A DNA stretch of 64,000 bases from Streptomyces sp. NBC_00683. Its GTDB lineage: Bacteria > Actinomycetota > Actinomycetes > Streptomycetales > Streptomycetaceae. Where the stretch lies: positions 3,286,001 through 3,350,000 of the forward strand of contig NZ_CP109013.1 in the NCBI RefSeq assembly GCF_036226745.1. The letters are read 5' to 3'. Position numbers and translations under genes: made by a program. A model generated the notes under the pieces. It searched no databases. It was not told the DNA's origin and saw only the letters and a list, made by a program, of their open reading frames with translations. Of the stretch, positions 8,421 through 16,907 are shown piece after piece. Positions within the stretch are counted from its first letter, which is position 1; every line of letters starts with the position of its first letter.

Positions 8421-8650
8421 TTGTTGAGAACCTCGTTGATCTTGGTGGTGAACTTGTTGCCGATCGTCGCACCCATGTTGGTGTTGAGCAGCGCAACGAC
8501 GATCGCCACAACCAGGATGGTGATGCCCACGTACTCGATGGCGCCCTGACCCTTGTCGCTGCGACGCTTCATCGCCTCGACGGCCGTGTTCTTCCAGCCG
8601 TTGACGTAGGTCTGCGTGGTGGTGGCGGCCTTCAGGGTGATGTTCGACAT
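8417..8650 (-). CDS. flp: Flp-type major pilin
   Basis: 77 residues, the expected size of a Flp prepilin. The leader runs to G34, cleavage is predicted before QGAIEY (Glu at +5, Tyr at +6), and the mature protein is an almost entirely hydrophobic helix followed by ATIGNKFTTKINEVLNK. The leader, about 34 residues, is longer than in Gram-negative Flp proteins, as is usual in actinobacteria. GGAGGGG precedes the ATG by six bases. It would be processed by a TadV/CpaA-type prepilin peptidase, which is not in this window, and polymerised by TadA/B/C encoded upstream. Two copies of the shared palindrome lie 150-190 bp upstream. Confidence 0.92.
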   Translation of the reverse strand: MSNITLKAATTTQTYVNGWKNTAVEAMKRRSDKGQGAIEYVGITILVVAIVVALLNTNMGATIGNKFTTKINEVLNK

Positions 8651-8791
8651 GGTGTTCCCCTCCAAGTTCGGCCGACCGTGAGTCGGCCGACACTGCTACG
8701 TAAGTCTTCGTGTCGTCCGCGCTTCCGGCTTCCTCCTGGCCGGTCTCGCTTTCGACATGAGAAACGTACGTCGGGACAACACCCGCCCACA

Positions 8792-8807
8792 TGGGCCTGC
8801 GGGCCCA
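8792..8807. promoter_or_regulatory. Candidate operator upstream of flp, site 1
   Basis: TGGGCC-TGCG-GGCCCA, a perfect 6-4-6 dyad about 150 bp before the Flp start codon, in the gap between the response-regulator gene and flp. A further half-site GGGCCCA follows at 8813-8819. Confidence 0.5.
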
Positions 8808-8829
8808 ACTCCGGGCCCATTGGTTCAGT

Positions 8830-8845
8830 TGGGCCTTCGGGCCCA
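8830..8845. promoter_or_regulatory. Candidate operator upstream of flp, site 2 (or regulator-gene terminator)
   Basis: TGGGCC-TTCG-GGCCCA, again a perfect 6-4-6 dyad, spaced 38 bp from site 1. Because it directly follows the response-regulator stop codon and has a TTCG loop, it could also act as an RNA hairpin terminator; the recurrence of the same palindrome at other promoters favours a protein-binding site. Confidence 0.45.
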
Positions 8846-8853
8846 CGGCGCGC

Positions 8854-9936
8854 TCAGCCACGATTCGTCGACCCCCCGGACGACGCACGGTGCCAGTAGG
8901 CGATGGCCTCGCCCCGGCTGCTGGCGTTCAACTTGGCGAAGATGCGGTTGATGTGGTTCTTGACGGTCTTCTGGCTGATGAAGCAGGTGGCCGCGATCTG
9001 CTGATTGGTCATGCCCGACGCGATCAGACCCATCACTTCCACCTCCCGTTCGCTCAGCTCGTCGACCATTCCCTGAGGCGCCATCGAGGATGCCTCTGAA
9101 GTTGAATGTGCCACAGAAGGTTGCGCAAGCGAAGCCTTTTGAGCGAACTGGGATTGCCCCAACTCCGCTCGCCCTGAGCTGACCTGGCCATTCGATCCCG
9201 ATGTGGGGATTGCCCGGTCCCGCGCGCTGTGTGCGGATGCAGATTGATGTCCCGGAGGGGACGCCGGTCGGTACCCCTGTCCGGTGAAGGCCGTTCCGAG
9301 CCCTTCAGGCAAGGGCTGGCCACCCTGCCCCGACGGACTGGCGCCCCCTCGCACCGACTCCAGCAGAGCGCTGGACGCCGAATACGTGAAGTGGGCCCGC
9401 CCCTCCTTCGTGTCCCGCACAGCGGCCACGAGCTGGTCCGCAGTGAACTCGCCGTGCACGAGGTACCCACCGGCGCCCAGCCGCAGTGCCTCGTGGACAA
9501 TCTCGCTCTCGCGGCTGTAGGTCATCATCAGGACCGGTGCGAGGCGCACCAGGTGGGGCAACGCGGAGATGCCGTCGACCCCTGGCATACGCACGTCCAG
9601 CAGGACGACATCCGGGCGGTGCTGCACCGTCATTTCGTAGGCCTGACGGCCGTCACCCGCCTCCGCGACCACATCGATGTCGTCGCGGCCCTGCAGCAGA
9701 ACCGTCAGCCCGGCGCGTACGACCGGATTGTCGTCGGCCACAACGACCCTGAGGGGCATCGGTGGGGGCATGGCCGCAAGGCCGGGGAAGGCAGGAAGCT
9801 CTCCGGATGCCGCGGCGGTCGAGGCACCGGAGGTGTGGTGGGAACTGAGCGGGCTGGGATGCGAGGACGTGTGCTGCGAGACATGCGGGTGCTGTGTCCA
9901 CTGCTCTCCGGAGCTGCGGGAGATCTCGTCCGACAT
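8854..9936 (-). CDS. NarL/LuxR-type response regulator of the Tad locus
   Basis: 360 residues. Residues 1-60 are a Ser/His-rich tail; 62-178 a receiver domain with acidic pair D68/D69, phospho-acceptor D114 (VLLDVRMPG) and T139; 180-290 a long Ser/Gln/Ala-rich linker; 292-350 a LuxR-type helix-turn-helix (LSEREVEVMGLIASG, TVKNHINRIFAKL). The receiver's invariant Lys before the last strand is replaced by His161 (GGYLVHG), so phospho-signalling may be altered. GAGGAGG precedes the ATG. The partner kinase is encoded immediately upstream. It likely controls the pilin and the pilin-like toxin genes, whose promoters share a dyad, but that link is inference. Confidence 0.88.
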   Translation of the reverse strand: MSDEISRSSGEQWTQHPHVSQHTSSHPSPLSSHHTSGASTAAASGELPAFPGLAAMPPPMPLRVVVADDNPVVRAGLTVLLQGRDDIDVVAEAGDGRQAYEMTVQHRPDVVLLDVRMPGVDGISALPHLVRLAPVLMMTYSRESEIVHEALRLGAGGYLVHGEFTADQLVAAVRDTKEGRAHFTYSASSALLESVRGGASPSGQGGQPLPEGLGTAFTGQGYRPASPPGHQSASAHSARDRAIPTSGSNGQVSSGRAELGQSQFAQKASLAQPSVAHSTSEASSMAPQGMVDELSEREVEVMGLIASGMTNQQIAATCFISQKTVKNHINRIFAKLNASSRGEAIAYWHRASSGGSTNRG

Positions 9937-10005
9937 GGTGCGGCCTCCTCTCTCAAGGGTGGGGACTGTGTTGTAACTGTTCGTCTGTGAGCGTCAGTTT
10001 CGGTT

Positions 10006-11364
10006 TCATACGTGTTGGCCGGGGACCTGCCCGAGCGGGGGCCGGTACTCCGGGGTGCTGGGGAGTGCGGGAGGTGCCAGATCCATCGCGGCGAGCGAGA
10101 GGTCCAGGCGTACCTCGGTCCCCCGTGCCGCTCGGCCTCGGCCGATACGGATGCGCGCGCCGATGGAAGCGGCCCGCTCGACCATGCCGACCAGGCCGAA
10201 GTGGCCTGCCTTACGGAGGTCGGCGAGCGACGTGCCCGGGGGCAGGCCCTCACCGTCGTCGTAGACGCTGATGCGCACCACGTCGCGGACCAAGCCGGCG
10301 GAGACGTCTACATAGCTGGGGCGCGCGTGCCGCTGGGCGTTCTCCATCGCCTCGGTCGCGATCGTGAGTGCGTGCCTCGCCACGGCGTGCGGAATGAGCG
10401 GAACGGGACCCTCACTCAGTCTGTGGAAGGCCGCCTTGACGCCATGGCGGCGCGCGAAGTCGCGCGTGCGTGCCTCCAGTTCATCGAGGACGTCCACGCC
10501 ACCGTCCAGGCCGGACTCCCTACGGAGATCGGAAAGCAACTCCCGGGACTCGGCTGCGGCCCGGCGGGCGGACCGGGCGACGAGCTCCGCCTGGTGCTTG
10601 ACCGTGAGCGGGTCCATGCGGTCCGCCGTGCTGGCCAGTCCCTCCGCCGCGAGTGCGAGGCCGTGGAGGGTCTTGGCGACGGAATCATGCATCTCACGGG
10701 CGAGACGGGCCCGCTCCTCCTCCACCGCACCGTTGACGGCGAGGCGGGCTCGGGTATCAGTAAGCGCCTGGGAGGCCGCGCCGAACCGGAGCAGCAGACC
10801 CCGCAGGGTGCTGCCGACCGCGCCCGCCATGATGCAGAGCCCCACCACGAGGAGCGCCGAGGCGTCCGCTTCGACCTTCTCGCTCACCCCGTACGCAGCA
10901 GCCAGCAGCAGCGACTGGAGTGCGGCGAAGATCGCACCGCCGCGCCAGCCGTAGACCAGGCCGGCAAGGAGCGGCGTGCAGACCGTGACGTAGGACAGCG
11001 TGGAGCCCGGAGAGGCCGCGAAGAGCAGGAGCGCACCGAAGAGCATGTCGGCGGCGAGCAGTGTGGGATGGCGCAGGAGGATCGGGCCGAAGCGCTCCCA
11101 GTCGCGCATCAGCACGTACGACACCATGACGGTGACGAGAACAGCGGCGCCCACGAGCCAGCTGCCGAGCTCGTCGTCGACCCCGTTGAGCGCGAACGGG
11201 GCGGCGAGCGCTGTCATCGCGAGCCGGAAGCCGAACAGCTGACGGCACAGTGCCTGGAGCGCGTTCACCTGTATCGGCAGGGCCGGCACATGGCCGGGCG
11301 TACCTGCCACCGTGGACGCGTCCGGACCGCCTGTCAGAGCGAGCTGCTCCGTTCGTGGTCCCAT
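10006..11364 (-). CDS. Membrane histidine kinase of the Tad locus (NarX-like)
   Basis: 452 residues: five to six membrane helices between about 42 and 195, then a HisKA_3 dimerisation helix with the phospho-acceptor in REMHDSVAKTL (H226) and a C-terminal HATPase domain (EAMENAQRHA, VYDDGEGLPPG, GHFGLVGMVERA). It autophosphorylates and passes phosphate to the neighbouring NarL-type regulator. The ATG was chosen because AGGAGGTGAACC lies just before it; an upstream start within the TadC 3' region would add 20 residues without homology. It sits inside the tad operon between tadC and the regulator gene, so pilus components and their controller are co-expressed. Input signal unknown; no extracytoplasmic sensor domain of any size. 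Confidence 0.88.
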   Translation of the reverse strand: MGPRTEQLALTGGPDASTVAGTPGHVPALPIQVNALQALCRQLFGFRLAMTALAAPFALNGVDDELGSWLVGAAVLVTVMVSYVLMRDWERFGPILLRHPTLLAADMLFGALLLFAASPGSTLSYVTVCTPLLAGLVYGWRGGAIFAALQSLLLAAAYGVSEKVEADASALLVVGLCIMAGAVGSTLRGLLLRFGAASQALTDTRARLAVNGAVEEERARLAREMHDSVAKTLHGLALAAEGLASTADRMDPLTVKHQAELVARSARRAAAESRELLSDLRRESGLDGGVDVLDELEARTRDFARRHGVKAAFHRLSEGPVPLIPHAVARHALTIATEAMENAQRHARPSYVDVSAGLVRDVVRISVYDDGEGLPPGTSLADLRKAGHFGLVGMVERAASIGARIRIGRGRAARGTEVRLDLSLAAMDLAPPALPSTPEYRPPLGQVPGQHV

Positions 11365-11407
11365 GGTTGGTTCACCTCCTCCTCTCCGTATTCGTCGCGT
11401 TGCACGC

Positions 11408-12295
11408 TCAGCCTCCGAAGACATCTCCGATGTTGACGTCGGCCGCGTAGTAGAAGCCCACGGCGATGAGGATCATCGTTCCGGGGAGCATGAAACTGGT
11501 GACGATGAGCGTGGCCTTGGGCACGGCCTTGGAGGCCTTGCGGCGGGCGTTCTGGGCATCCGTGCGGCGCATGTCGTTGGCGATCTGGATCAGGGTGTCC
11601 ACGATGGGTGCACCGAGCTCCTCGCCCTGCTGGAGAGCGGAGACGAACATTGAGACCTGCTCCGACTCGTTGCGCTTGCGCAACTGGTCGAAGGCTTCAC
11701 GTCGGCTCACACCCATATCCATCTGGCGGAGTGTGATGCGGAGTTCGTCGGCCCACGGGCCCGAGTACTTCTCGGAGACCCTCTCCAGCGCCTGCCGGAA
11801 GCCGAGGCCGGCGGAGACCACGACCGCGAGGACATCGAGGAAGTCCGGAAGGGTCCGGTCGATGTCGTCCTTGCGGCGCCCGATGGCCGCCCTGATGATC
11901 ACATCGGTCCAGAAGAAGCCGTACACAGCCAGCAGGACGGCCAGGATGGGCTGCCCGTTCATCAGCATGGCCAGCGCCGCGATGGCGCCGAGGCCGCCGT
12001 AGACAGCTCGGCGAGCCGCATAACGGTCGACGGTCATACCGCCCGGGTTACCCGCCATGTCGAGCTTGCGGCGCACCTTGTCGACCCGCTTGGGGCCCAT
12101 CATGCGCAGCACCCGGGGGGCGTATCGCATGCCGAGGCGGTCGATCGCGGAACCGGCCGCTGTCGTGCGGGTGGCACCGACTTCCAGCGCGACGGCCAGG
12201 TCCCCGGGGAGTTTGGCGTCGGCTCGGTACATGCGGATGCCGTGAAAGGCTCCGTAGACGGCGAGTCCGAAGACGGCCGCGATCAGAAGGTCCAT
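11408..12295 (-). CDS. tadC: TadC, inner-membrane platform protein
   Basis: 295 residues of the type II secretion F (GspF) family: N-terminal membrane helix, a cytoplasmic GspF domain centred near 140-230 (FLDVLAVVVSAGLGFRQAL, LRQMDMGVSRREAFDQL, FVSALQQGEELGAPI) and C-terminal helices ending at FGG. TadB and TadC form the membrane platform on which the TadA ATPase drives Flp polymerisation. AGGAGAGAGG precedes the ATG. It lies 37 bases after tadB in the same operon. Confidence 0.92.
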   Translation of the reverse strand: MDLLIAAVFGLAVYGAFHGIRMYRADAKLPGDLAVALEVGATRTTAAGSAIDRLGMRYAPRVLRMMGPKRVDKVRRKLDMAGNPGGMTVDRYAARRAVYGGLGAIAALAMLMNGQPILAVLLAVYGFFWTDVIIRAAIGRRKDDIDRTLPDFLDVLAVVVSAGLGFRQALERVSEKYSGPWADELRITLRQMDMGVSRREAFDQLRKRNESEQVSMFVSALQQGEELGAPIVDTLIQIANDMRRTDAQNARRKASKAVPKATLIVTSFMLPGTMILIAVGFYYAADVNIGDVFGG

Positions 12296-12332
12296 GGTGT
12301 GTCCTCTCTCCTAATTCTTCGGGCCGTCGGAT

Positions 12333-13271
12333 TCAGATACGGACGCGAGTGAGCCGGTTGATGAGGAAGAAGCCCAAGCCGTACAGGCCCGCCGCAACCA
12401 GTACGGCGATCCGGCCCGTTGTCGCGGCCGTCATGTCGTCCAGGGCCCCGTCCCGCATCCCGTTGATGATCAGCAGGAAGCCCATCCCGAGGATGGGGAC
12501 CGCGACCGCTGTCACCTTCACCTGTGACAGGAGCGTGGTGACTTCTCGCCGGGTCTCCTTGCGCTCCTCCAGCGTCTCCGTCAGGTTGCGCAGCGAGGAG
12601 ACGATCGTGCCGCCGGCCCGGTTGGAGAGGATCAGCGTGGACACCAGGACGGTCAGCTCACGGGAGGGCAGCCGTTCGACAAGTTCGTTGAGCGCGTCGT
12701 CGAGGGTGTGGCCCACGGCCAGCCGGTCGGCCACCCGCCGAAGCTCCTCCCGTGCCGGGTCGTCGAGCTCCTCGACCGCCATCCCGATCGCTGTGCGCAG
12801 AGCGAGTCCGGCCTGGGTCGCGTTGGCCAGGACGCGGGTGAGCTCGGGCAGCTGGTTGATGAACGCCTCGGTGCGTTTGGTGCGCTGGTAGTTGAGGAAG
12901 GCGTTGCCGCCCCACAGGCCGATGCACGCGGCGAGGAGTCCGAAGAACGACGCGAAGATCGACCCGATGACGAAGTAGAGGCCCAGCAGCGCGGCCACGA
13001 CGTAGACGGCGTACTCGCCCGGCGTCAGATCGAGGCCCGTGGCCGAGATCTTGCGCTCGATGCGTTTGCCGAGGCTCGTCGTCCGCAGGCGCCGGTCGAT
13101 CCCGCGGAAGCGCCGGACCCGCCCGCCGATCGTGACCTGCCCGGTCTGGGACATCCGGTCGAACAGGACCTGCCGCTGCGCCTTGCCCGCCGAGTAGCCG
13201 TGCACGCCGAGGACGGCGAACAGGCCGGCAAGCAGTGTGACTCCGATCGTCAGGAGCGGAAGATTATCCAT
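12333..13271 (-). CDS. tadB: TadB, inner-membrane platform protein
   Basis: 312 residues, GspF family: a first helix in residues 4-25, a basic loop with RFRGIDRRLRT, two helices near 95-145, the GspF domain (LTRVLANATQAGLALRTAI, VGHTLDDALNELVERLPSREL, NLTETLEERKETRREV), and a final helix. Partner of TadC in the Tad platform. The start at MDNLPLLTIG gives the usual short N-terminus; the ribosome site is weak, suggesting coupling within the operon. Confidence 0.92.
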   Translation of the reverse strand: MDNLPLLTIGVTLLAGLFAVLGVHGYSAGKAQRQVLFDRMSQTGQVTIGGRVRRFRGIDRRLRTTSLGKRIERKISATGLDLTPGEYAVYVVAALLGLYFVIGSIFASFFGLLAACIGLWGGNAFLNYQRTKRTEAFINQLPELTRVLANATQAGLALRTAIGMAVEELDDPAREELRRVADRLAVGHTLDDALNELVERLPSRELTVLVSTLILSNRAGGTIVSSLRNLTETLEERKETRREVTTLLSQVKVTAVAVPILGMGFLLIINGMRDGALDDMTAATTGRIAVLVAAGLYGLGFFLINRLTRVRI

Positions 13272-13329
13272 GTCGGGCGGGGACCTTCTCAGTGAGCGGC
13301 GGGCAGGGACGGGGACGAACAGGACCGGG

Positions 13330-14670
13330 TCAGGCGGCGGACCGGCGAACGACGAGCTGCTCCTCCGACCGGGCGACACCGAACGCGGCCGGGATGGCCT
13401 CGCTCGTCATGTAGAAGCGCTCGGCGACGCGGCGAGGCAGCGGGTAGTACTCGAACTTGCCGACGACGCGACCGTCTGCGGCGATCGGCTGGGCGGCGAA
13501 GCGACAGACCGAGACGATGCGGTAGTCCTCGCGGCCGTGCGAGTCGACGACGGCGATCTCGGTGATGCGGCGCGAGCCGTCGGCGTGACGGGTCAGCTGC
13601 ACGATCACGTCGACGGCGCTGTTGATCTGGTCGTGGATCGCCACGAACGGGATCTCGACCTCGGACATGGAGCTCAGCGTCTGCAGACGCATCAGCGCGT
13701 CCTCGGCGTTGTTGGCGTGGACGGTGGCGAGCGAGCCGTCGTGACCGGTGGACATGGCCTGGAGCATGTCGAGGGTCTCGCCGCCACGGACCTCACCGAC
13801 GATGATGCGGTCGGGGCGCATACGCAGGGAGTTGCGGACCAGGTCGCGAATGGTGATCTGGCCCTTGCCCTCCACGTTCGAGGGACGGCTCTCCAGCGTG
13901 ATCACGTGGGTCTGCTGGAGCTGGAGCTCGGCGGAGTCCTCGATGGTGACGATGCGCTCGCCGTTCGGGATCAGTCCGGAGAGCGCGTTGAGCAGGGTGG
14001 TCTTTCCGGTACCGGTGGCTCCGGAGACGATCACGTTGAACTTCGCGCGGACGAGTCCGGCGAGCAGCATCAGCATGTGCTCGTCGAGCGAGCCGAGGCC
14101 GATCATCTCCTGGAGCGTGAACGCCCGGGGGAACCGGCGGATGGTGAGGATCGGGCCCTTGAGGGAGAGCGGCGGGATGATGACGTTGACACGCTCGCCG
14201 GAGGGCAGCCGGGCGTCCACCATGGGGTTCGCCTCGTCCACACGGCGGTTGACCGTGGAGACGATGCGCTCGATGGTCTGCATCAATTGGTCGTTGGAGG
14301 AGAAACGCAGCGGGAGGAGTTCCAGCCGGCCCCCGCGCTCCACATAGACCTGTTCAGGACCGTTGACCATGATCTCGCTGATGGACGCGTCCTCGAGCAA
14401 GGGCTCCAGGATGCCGAGGCCGAGGGCTTCGTCGACGACCCGGCGGATGAGCTGCGAACGCTCCATGGAGGAGAGGACGGGGCCCTCACGGCTGATGATG
14501 TGGCCCAGCACGCGCTCCAGGCGCGCCCTGCGCTCGGCCGCCGCGAGGGCGGACATCTCGGCGAGGTCGATCTCCTCCAGAAGCTTGGCGCGGTAGATCC
14601 CGACCAGCTGGCTCTCCTCGCTCAGCCCGTTCGTCGGCTCGGGACTGGTGATGCGCGCCCGCAGACTCAT
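13330..14670 (-). CDS. tadA: TadA/CpaF secretion ATPase
   Basis: 446 residues, cytoplasmic hexameric ATPase of the type II/IV secretion superfamily. A helical N-terminal region (about 20-90) is followed by the N-domain (LEDASISEIMVNGPEQVYVE) and a RecA-like domain with Walker A GATGTGKTT at 217-225, Asp box (VTIEDSAELQL), Walker B DRIIVGEVRG at 287-296 and the His box HDGSLATVHANN. It powers assembly (and perhaps retraction) of Flp pili. Central gene of the tad operon, between the TadE pseudopilins and tadB. Confidence 0.95.
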   Translation of the reverse strand: MSLRARITSPEPTNGLSEESQLVGIYRAKLLEEIDLAEMSALAAAERRARLERVLGHIISREGPVLSSMERSQLIRRVVDEALGLGILEPLLEDASISEIMVNGPEQVYVERGGRLELLPLRFSSNDQLMQTIERIVSTVNRRVDEANPMVDARLPSGERVNVIIPPLSLKGPILTIRRFPRAFTLQEMIGLGSLDEHMLMLLAGLVRAKFNVIVSGATGTGKTTLLNALSGLIPNGERIVTIEDSAELQLQQTHVITLESRPSNVEGKGQITIRDLVRNSLRMRPDRIIVGEVRGGETLDMLQAMSTGHDGSLATVHANNAEDALMRLQTLSSMSEVEIPFVAIHDQINSAVDVIVQLTRHADGSRRITEIAVVDSHGREDYRIVSVCRFAAQPIAADGRVVGKFEYYPLPRRVAERFYMTSEAIPAAFGVARSEEQLVVRRSAA

Positions 14671-14707
14671 GCTCTCAACTCCCTCGTGTGGTGCGGTGGT
14701 ACGGCTG

Positions 14708-15124
14708 TCAGTCGCGTGGCATGGTGGCGCTCTTCGTGACTGATCCGAAGTCGAGCATCGGGAGCAGGGCGGGGATGGGGATCCTTACCGTCACCGTCGT
14801 CTCGTCGAATCCGGGACGTTCGACTACGGTGGCGCCGTCGGCCAGCCATCCGCTCATGGATTCCCGCGCCGCCTGCTGCGCGCTCGTGCTCGCCCGGTCG
14901 TACGAGGCGACGCGGGCCGCCGCGCGGGATGCCGTGCCGGCTTGCTGAGCCGCGTACACCGCGATGCCCAGCTGGACGACGGCGAGGGCGACGACGAGGA
15001 GAAGGGTGAGCACGCCCACGTACTCGATGGCAGCCTGTCCCTGCTGTGAGGTACTGCGCATCCTGCGGACGCGATCCGTCCTCGTACGCCGGGCGGGCTT
15101 GATGGGCAGGACGTGCGTCACCAT
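14708..15124 (-). CDS. TadE-like pseudopilin, second copy
   Basis: 138 residues. A basic leader ends at G29, followed by QAAIEYVG and a hydrophobic helix, a full class III prepilin site; then the TadE segment VYAAQQAGTASRAAARVASYDRA and a small beta domain (TTVTVRIPIPALLP). The ATG overlaps the stop codon of the preceding TadE gene (7-base overlap), so translation is coupled. It should be processed like Flp and act as a minor pilin in the pilus tip or base. Confidence 0.85.
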   Translation of the reverse strand: MVTHVLPIKPARRTRTDRVRRMRSTSQQGQAAIEYVGVLTLLLVVALAVVQLGIAVYAAQQAGTASRAAARVASYDRASTSAQQAARESMSGWLADGATVVERPGFDETTVTVRIPIPALLPMLDFGSVTKSATMPRD

Positions 15125-15615
15125 GGTCCAAGCCTCTCCGTGTTGGCTGCGGCCTCGCCCGTCAGCGTCATCGGCAGGTTGAAGGCACCGGGGAAGAACA
15201 GCGGAACCTTCACGTCGACCGTGGCCTTCACCAGGCCACCGCCAGGGGTCACACCGCAGTCGAAGTCGGCGGCCCAAGCACTGGGCAGGTCCTCCCGTCC
15301 GGCCTTCTCGCAGGCCGCTTCCCGGCTCCCGTACGTGGACGTGGCCGCGGTGACCGCCTTGTCGGCGGCGTTGCCCGCCAGCATGAACGTGTAGCCGATC
15401 ACGGCGCCCTGCCAGAGCAGGGCCAGCGTGACCAGGATCAGCGGGAGTGTGCCCGTGAACTCGATCGCGGTCTGTCCCCGGTCGCTCCGAAGTCCGCCCC
15501 GGCGGCCTCGTACGGCACACATGACCTCGTCACCCGGCGGCTCCGGTACGCCGGGTATGAGGTGTTCGGCTGCGCCTCCTGGGCCTGTGACAGGTCCCGT
15601 TCCTGGAAGTCTCAT
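15118..15615 (-). CDS. TadE-like pseudopilin, first copy
   Basis: 165 residues with a long leader to G47, cleavage site before QTAIEF (Glu +5, Phe +6), a hydrophobic helix, then MLAGNAADKAVTAA typical of TadE. The exported part holds two or three cysteines (REAACEKA, ADFDCGV) that could pair. The ATG used gives a 46-residue leader; an internal Met32 would give a shorter one, and no good ribosome site separates them. It precedes the second TadE gene and follows cpaE by 37 bases. Confidence 0.83.
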   Translation of the reverse strand: MRLPGTGPVTGPGGAAEHLIPGVPEPPGDEVMCAVRGRRGGLRSDRGQTAIEFTGTLPLILVTLALLWQGAVIGYTFMLAGNAADKAVTAATSTYGSREAACEKAGREDLPSAWAADFDCGVTPGGGLVKATVDVKVPLFFPGAFNLPMTLTGEAAANTERLGPW

Positions 15616-15652
15616 GGTTCAACTGTCCCCCTCGGTCGCATCGTTTCGCTCG

Positions 15653-16900
15653 TCACTTCACACGTCCGCGCCGGCCACCGATTGCACCTCGGTCACCCTT
15701 GAACTTGCCCTGCTTGTCCGCGTTTTCGGCGTTCTTGACCAGTCCCAGATCTCCCGCGAGTCCCCACAGTGCCTGCTTCACCGTGGACTTGGCCTCCAAA
15801 TCCTGCATTCGGCCCGCGTCCACGACCGCCTGCAGTTCCTTGAAGTTCGCGGGGATGACGATCCGGGCCACCTTCGTGGCCGTGATCTTCTCGATCAGTG
15901 GCGGCTGGATCTCCGTGTTGCGGGTGTAGCGGTTGACGACCGTGATCGTCTCCTCCGCCTTCCGGATCTGCAGCCGGTCCCAGAGCCGGACCATGCGTTT
16001 GGCGGCCCGGACCGTCACCACGTCGGGCGTGGTCACCAGCAGGGTCCGGTCCGCCATTTCGATCGCTGCGGCGTTGGCCGTGTTCATGTGCGTACCGCAG
16101 TCGATGATCACCACTTCGAAGCGGTGCCTGAGTGCGCTGATGGTCTGGCGTACGACCCGGTCGCTGACCTCCTCGCCCCGCTCCCCCTCTCCCGGAGCCA
16201 GCAGCAGCCCGATTCCGGTGTCGTGGTTGAACAGGGCGTCCTGGAGCACGCGGGGCGAGATGTCCTGGATGGTGGAGAGGTCGACGATCGACCTGCGGAA
16301 CTGGACGTCGAGGTACGAGGCCACGTCGCCGGACTGCAGGTCCAGGTCGGCCAGTGCGACGGTGTGCCCGGACGCCCTGGCCGCGAGGGCGAGCTGGACG
16401 GCGGTGACCGTCGTGCCGACGCCGCCCTTGGCGCCGCTGACGGTGACGACCGTGCCGCCCGGGCCGGTGAAGACGTCCGCACCCTGGCCCAGGTGGCGGC
16501 GGACGCCCACGGACCAGGCCGCGGCGGCCTGTACTCGCTGGGCCAGTTCCTCGTACGAGATCGGCAGACCGACCAGGCCTCGCGCACCGGAGTCCATGGC
16601 GGCCGAGTAGAGCCCCGGGCTCGCGTCGGTGGTGACCAGCACGACCCCGACCGCCGGGAAGCGGAGGGCCACCTCCCGGATCAGCTCGAGCGCTGGAACC
16701 GGACCGATCCGCTCATGCACCAGCACGACCTCGGGCAGCTCGTCGAGGGACTCGCCGGCCAGCCGTGCCAGGGTGTCGAGCAACGAGGTCGAGTCACCCA
16801 GAGGCCCGGCCGGCTCCGCGTCGGGGAGCTGGCTGAGCAGTGTGGTGATGGATCGGGCGGCGTCGGCATCACCGACGGCCGGGAGGATTCTTGTGCTCAT
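15653..16900 (-). CDS. cpaE: CpaE/TadZ-type pilus localisation ATPase
   Basis: 415 residues. Residues 1-125 are a receiver-like domain lacking a clear phospho-acceptor; 148-390 are a MinD/ParA-type ATPase with deviant Walker A KGGVGTT (158-164), LADLDLQSGDVASYLDV, and VVIIDCGTHMN as Walker B. In other species TadZ/CpaE places the Tad machine in the cell. The C-terminus is basic. It starts 7 bases after the cpaB stop codon, so the two are tightly linked. Confidence 0.9.
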   Translation of the reverse strand: MSTRILPAVGDADAARSITTLLSQLPDAEPAGPLGDSTSLLDTLARLAGESLDELPEVVLVHERIGPVPALELIREVALRFPAVGVVLVTTDASPGLYSAAMDSGARGLVGLPISYEELAQRVQAAAAWSVGVRRHLGQGADVFTGPGGTVVTVSGAKGGVGTTVTAVQLALAARASGHTVALADLDLQSGDVASYLDVQFRRSIVDLSTIQDISPRVLQDALFNHDTGIGLLLAPGEGERGEEVSDRVVRQTISALRHRFEVVIIDCGTHMNTANAAAIEMADRTLLVTTPDVVTVRAAKRMVRLWDRLQIRKAEETITVVNRYTRNTEIQPPLIEKITATKVARIVIPANFKELQAVVDAGRMQDLEAKSTVKQALWGLAGDLGLVKNAENADKQGKFKGDRGAIGGRRGRVK

Positions 16901-16907
16901 CCGGCCC

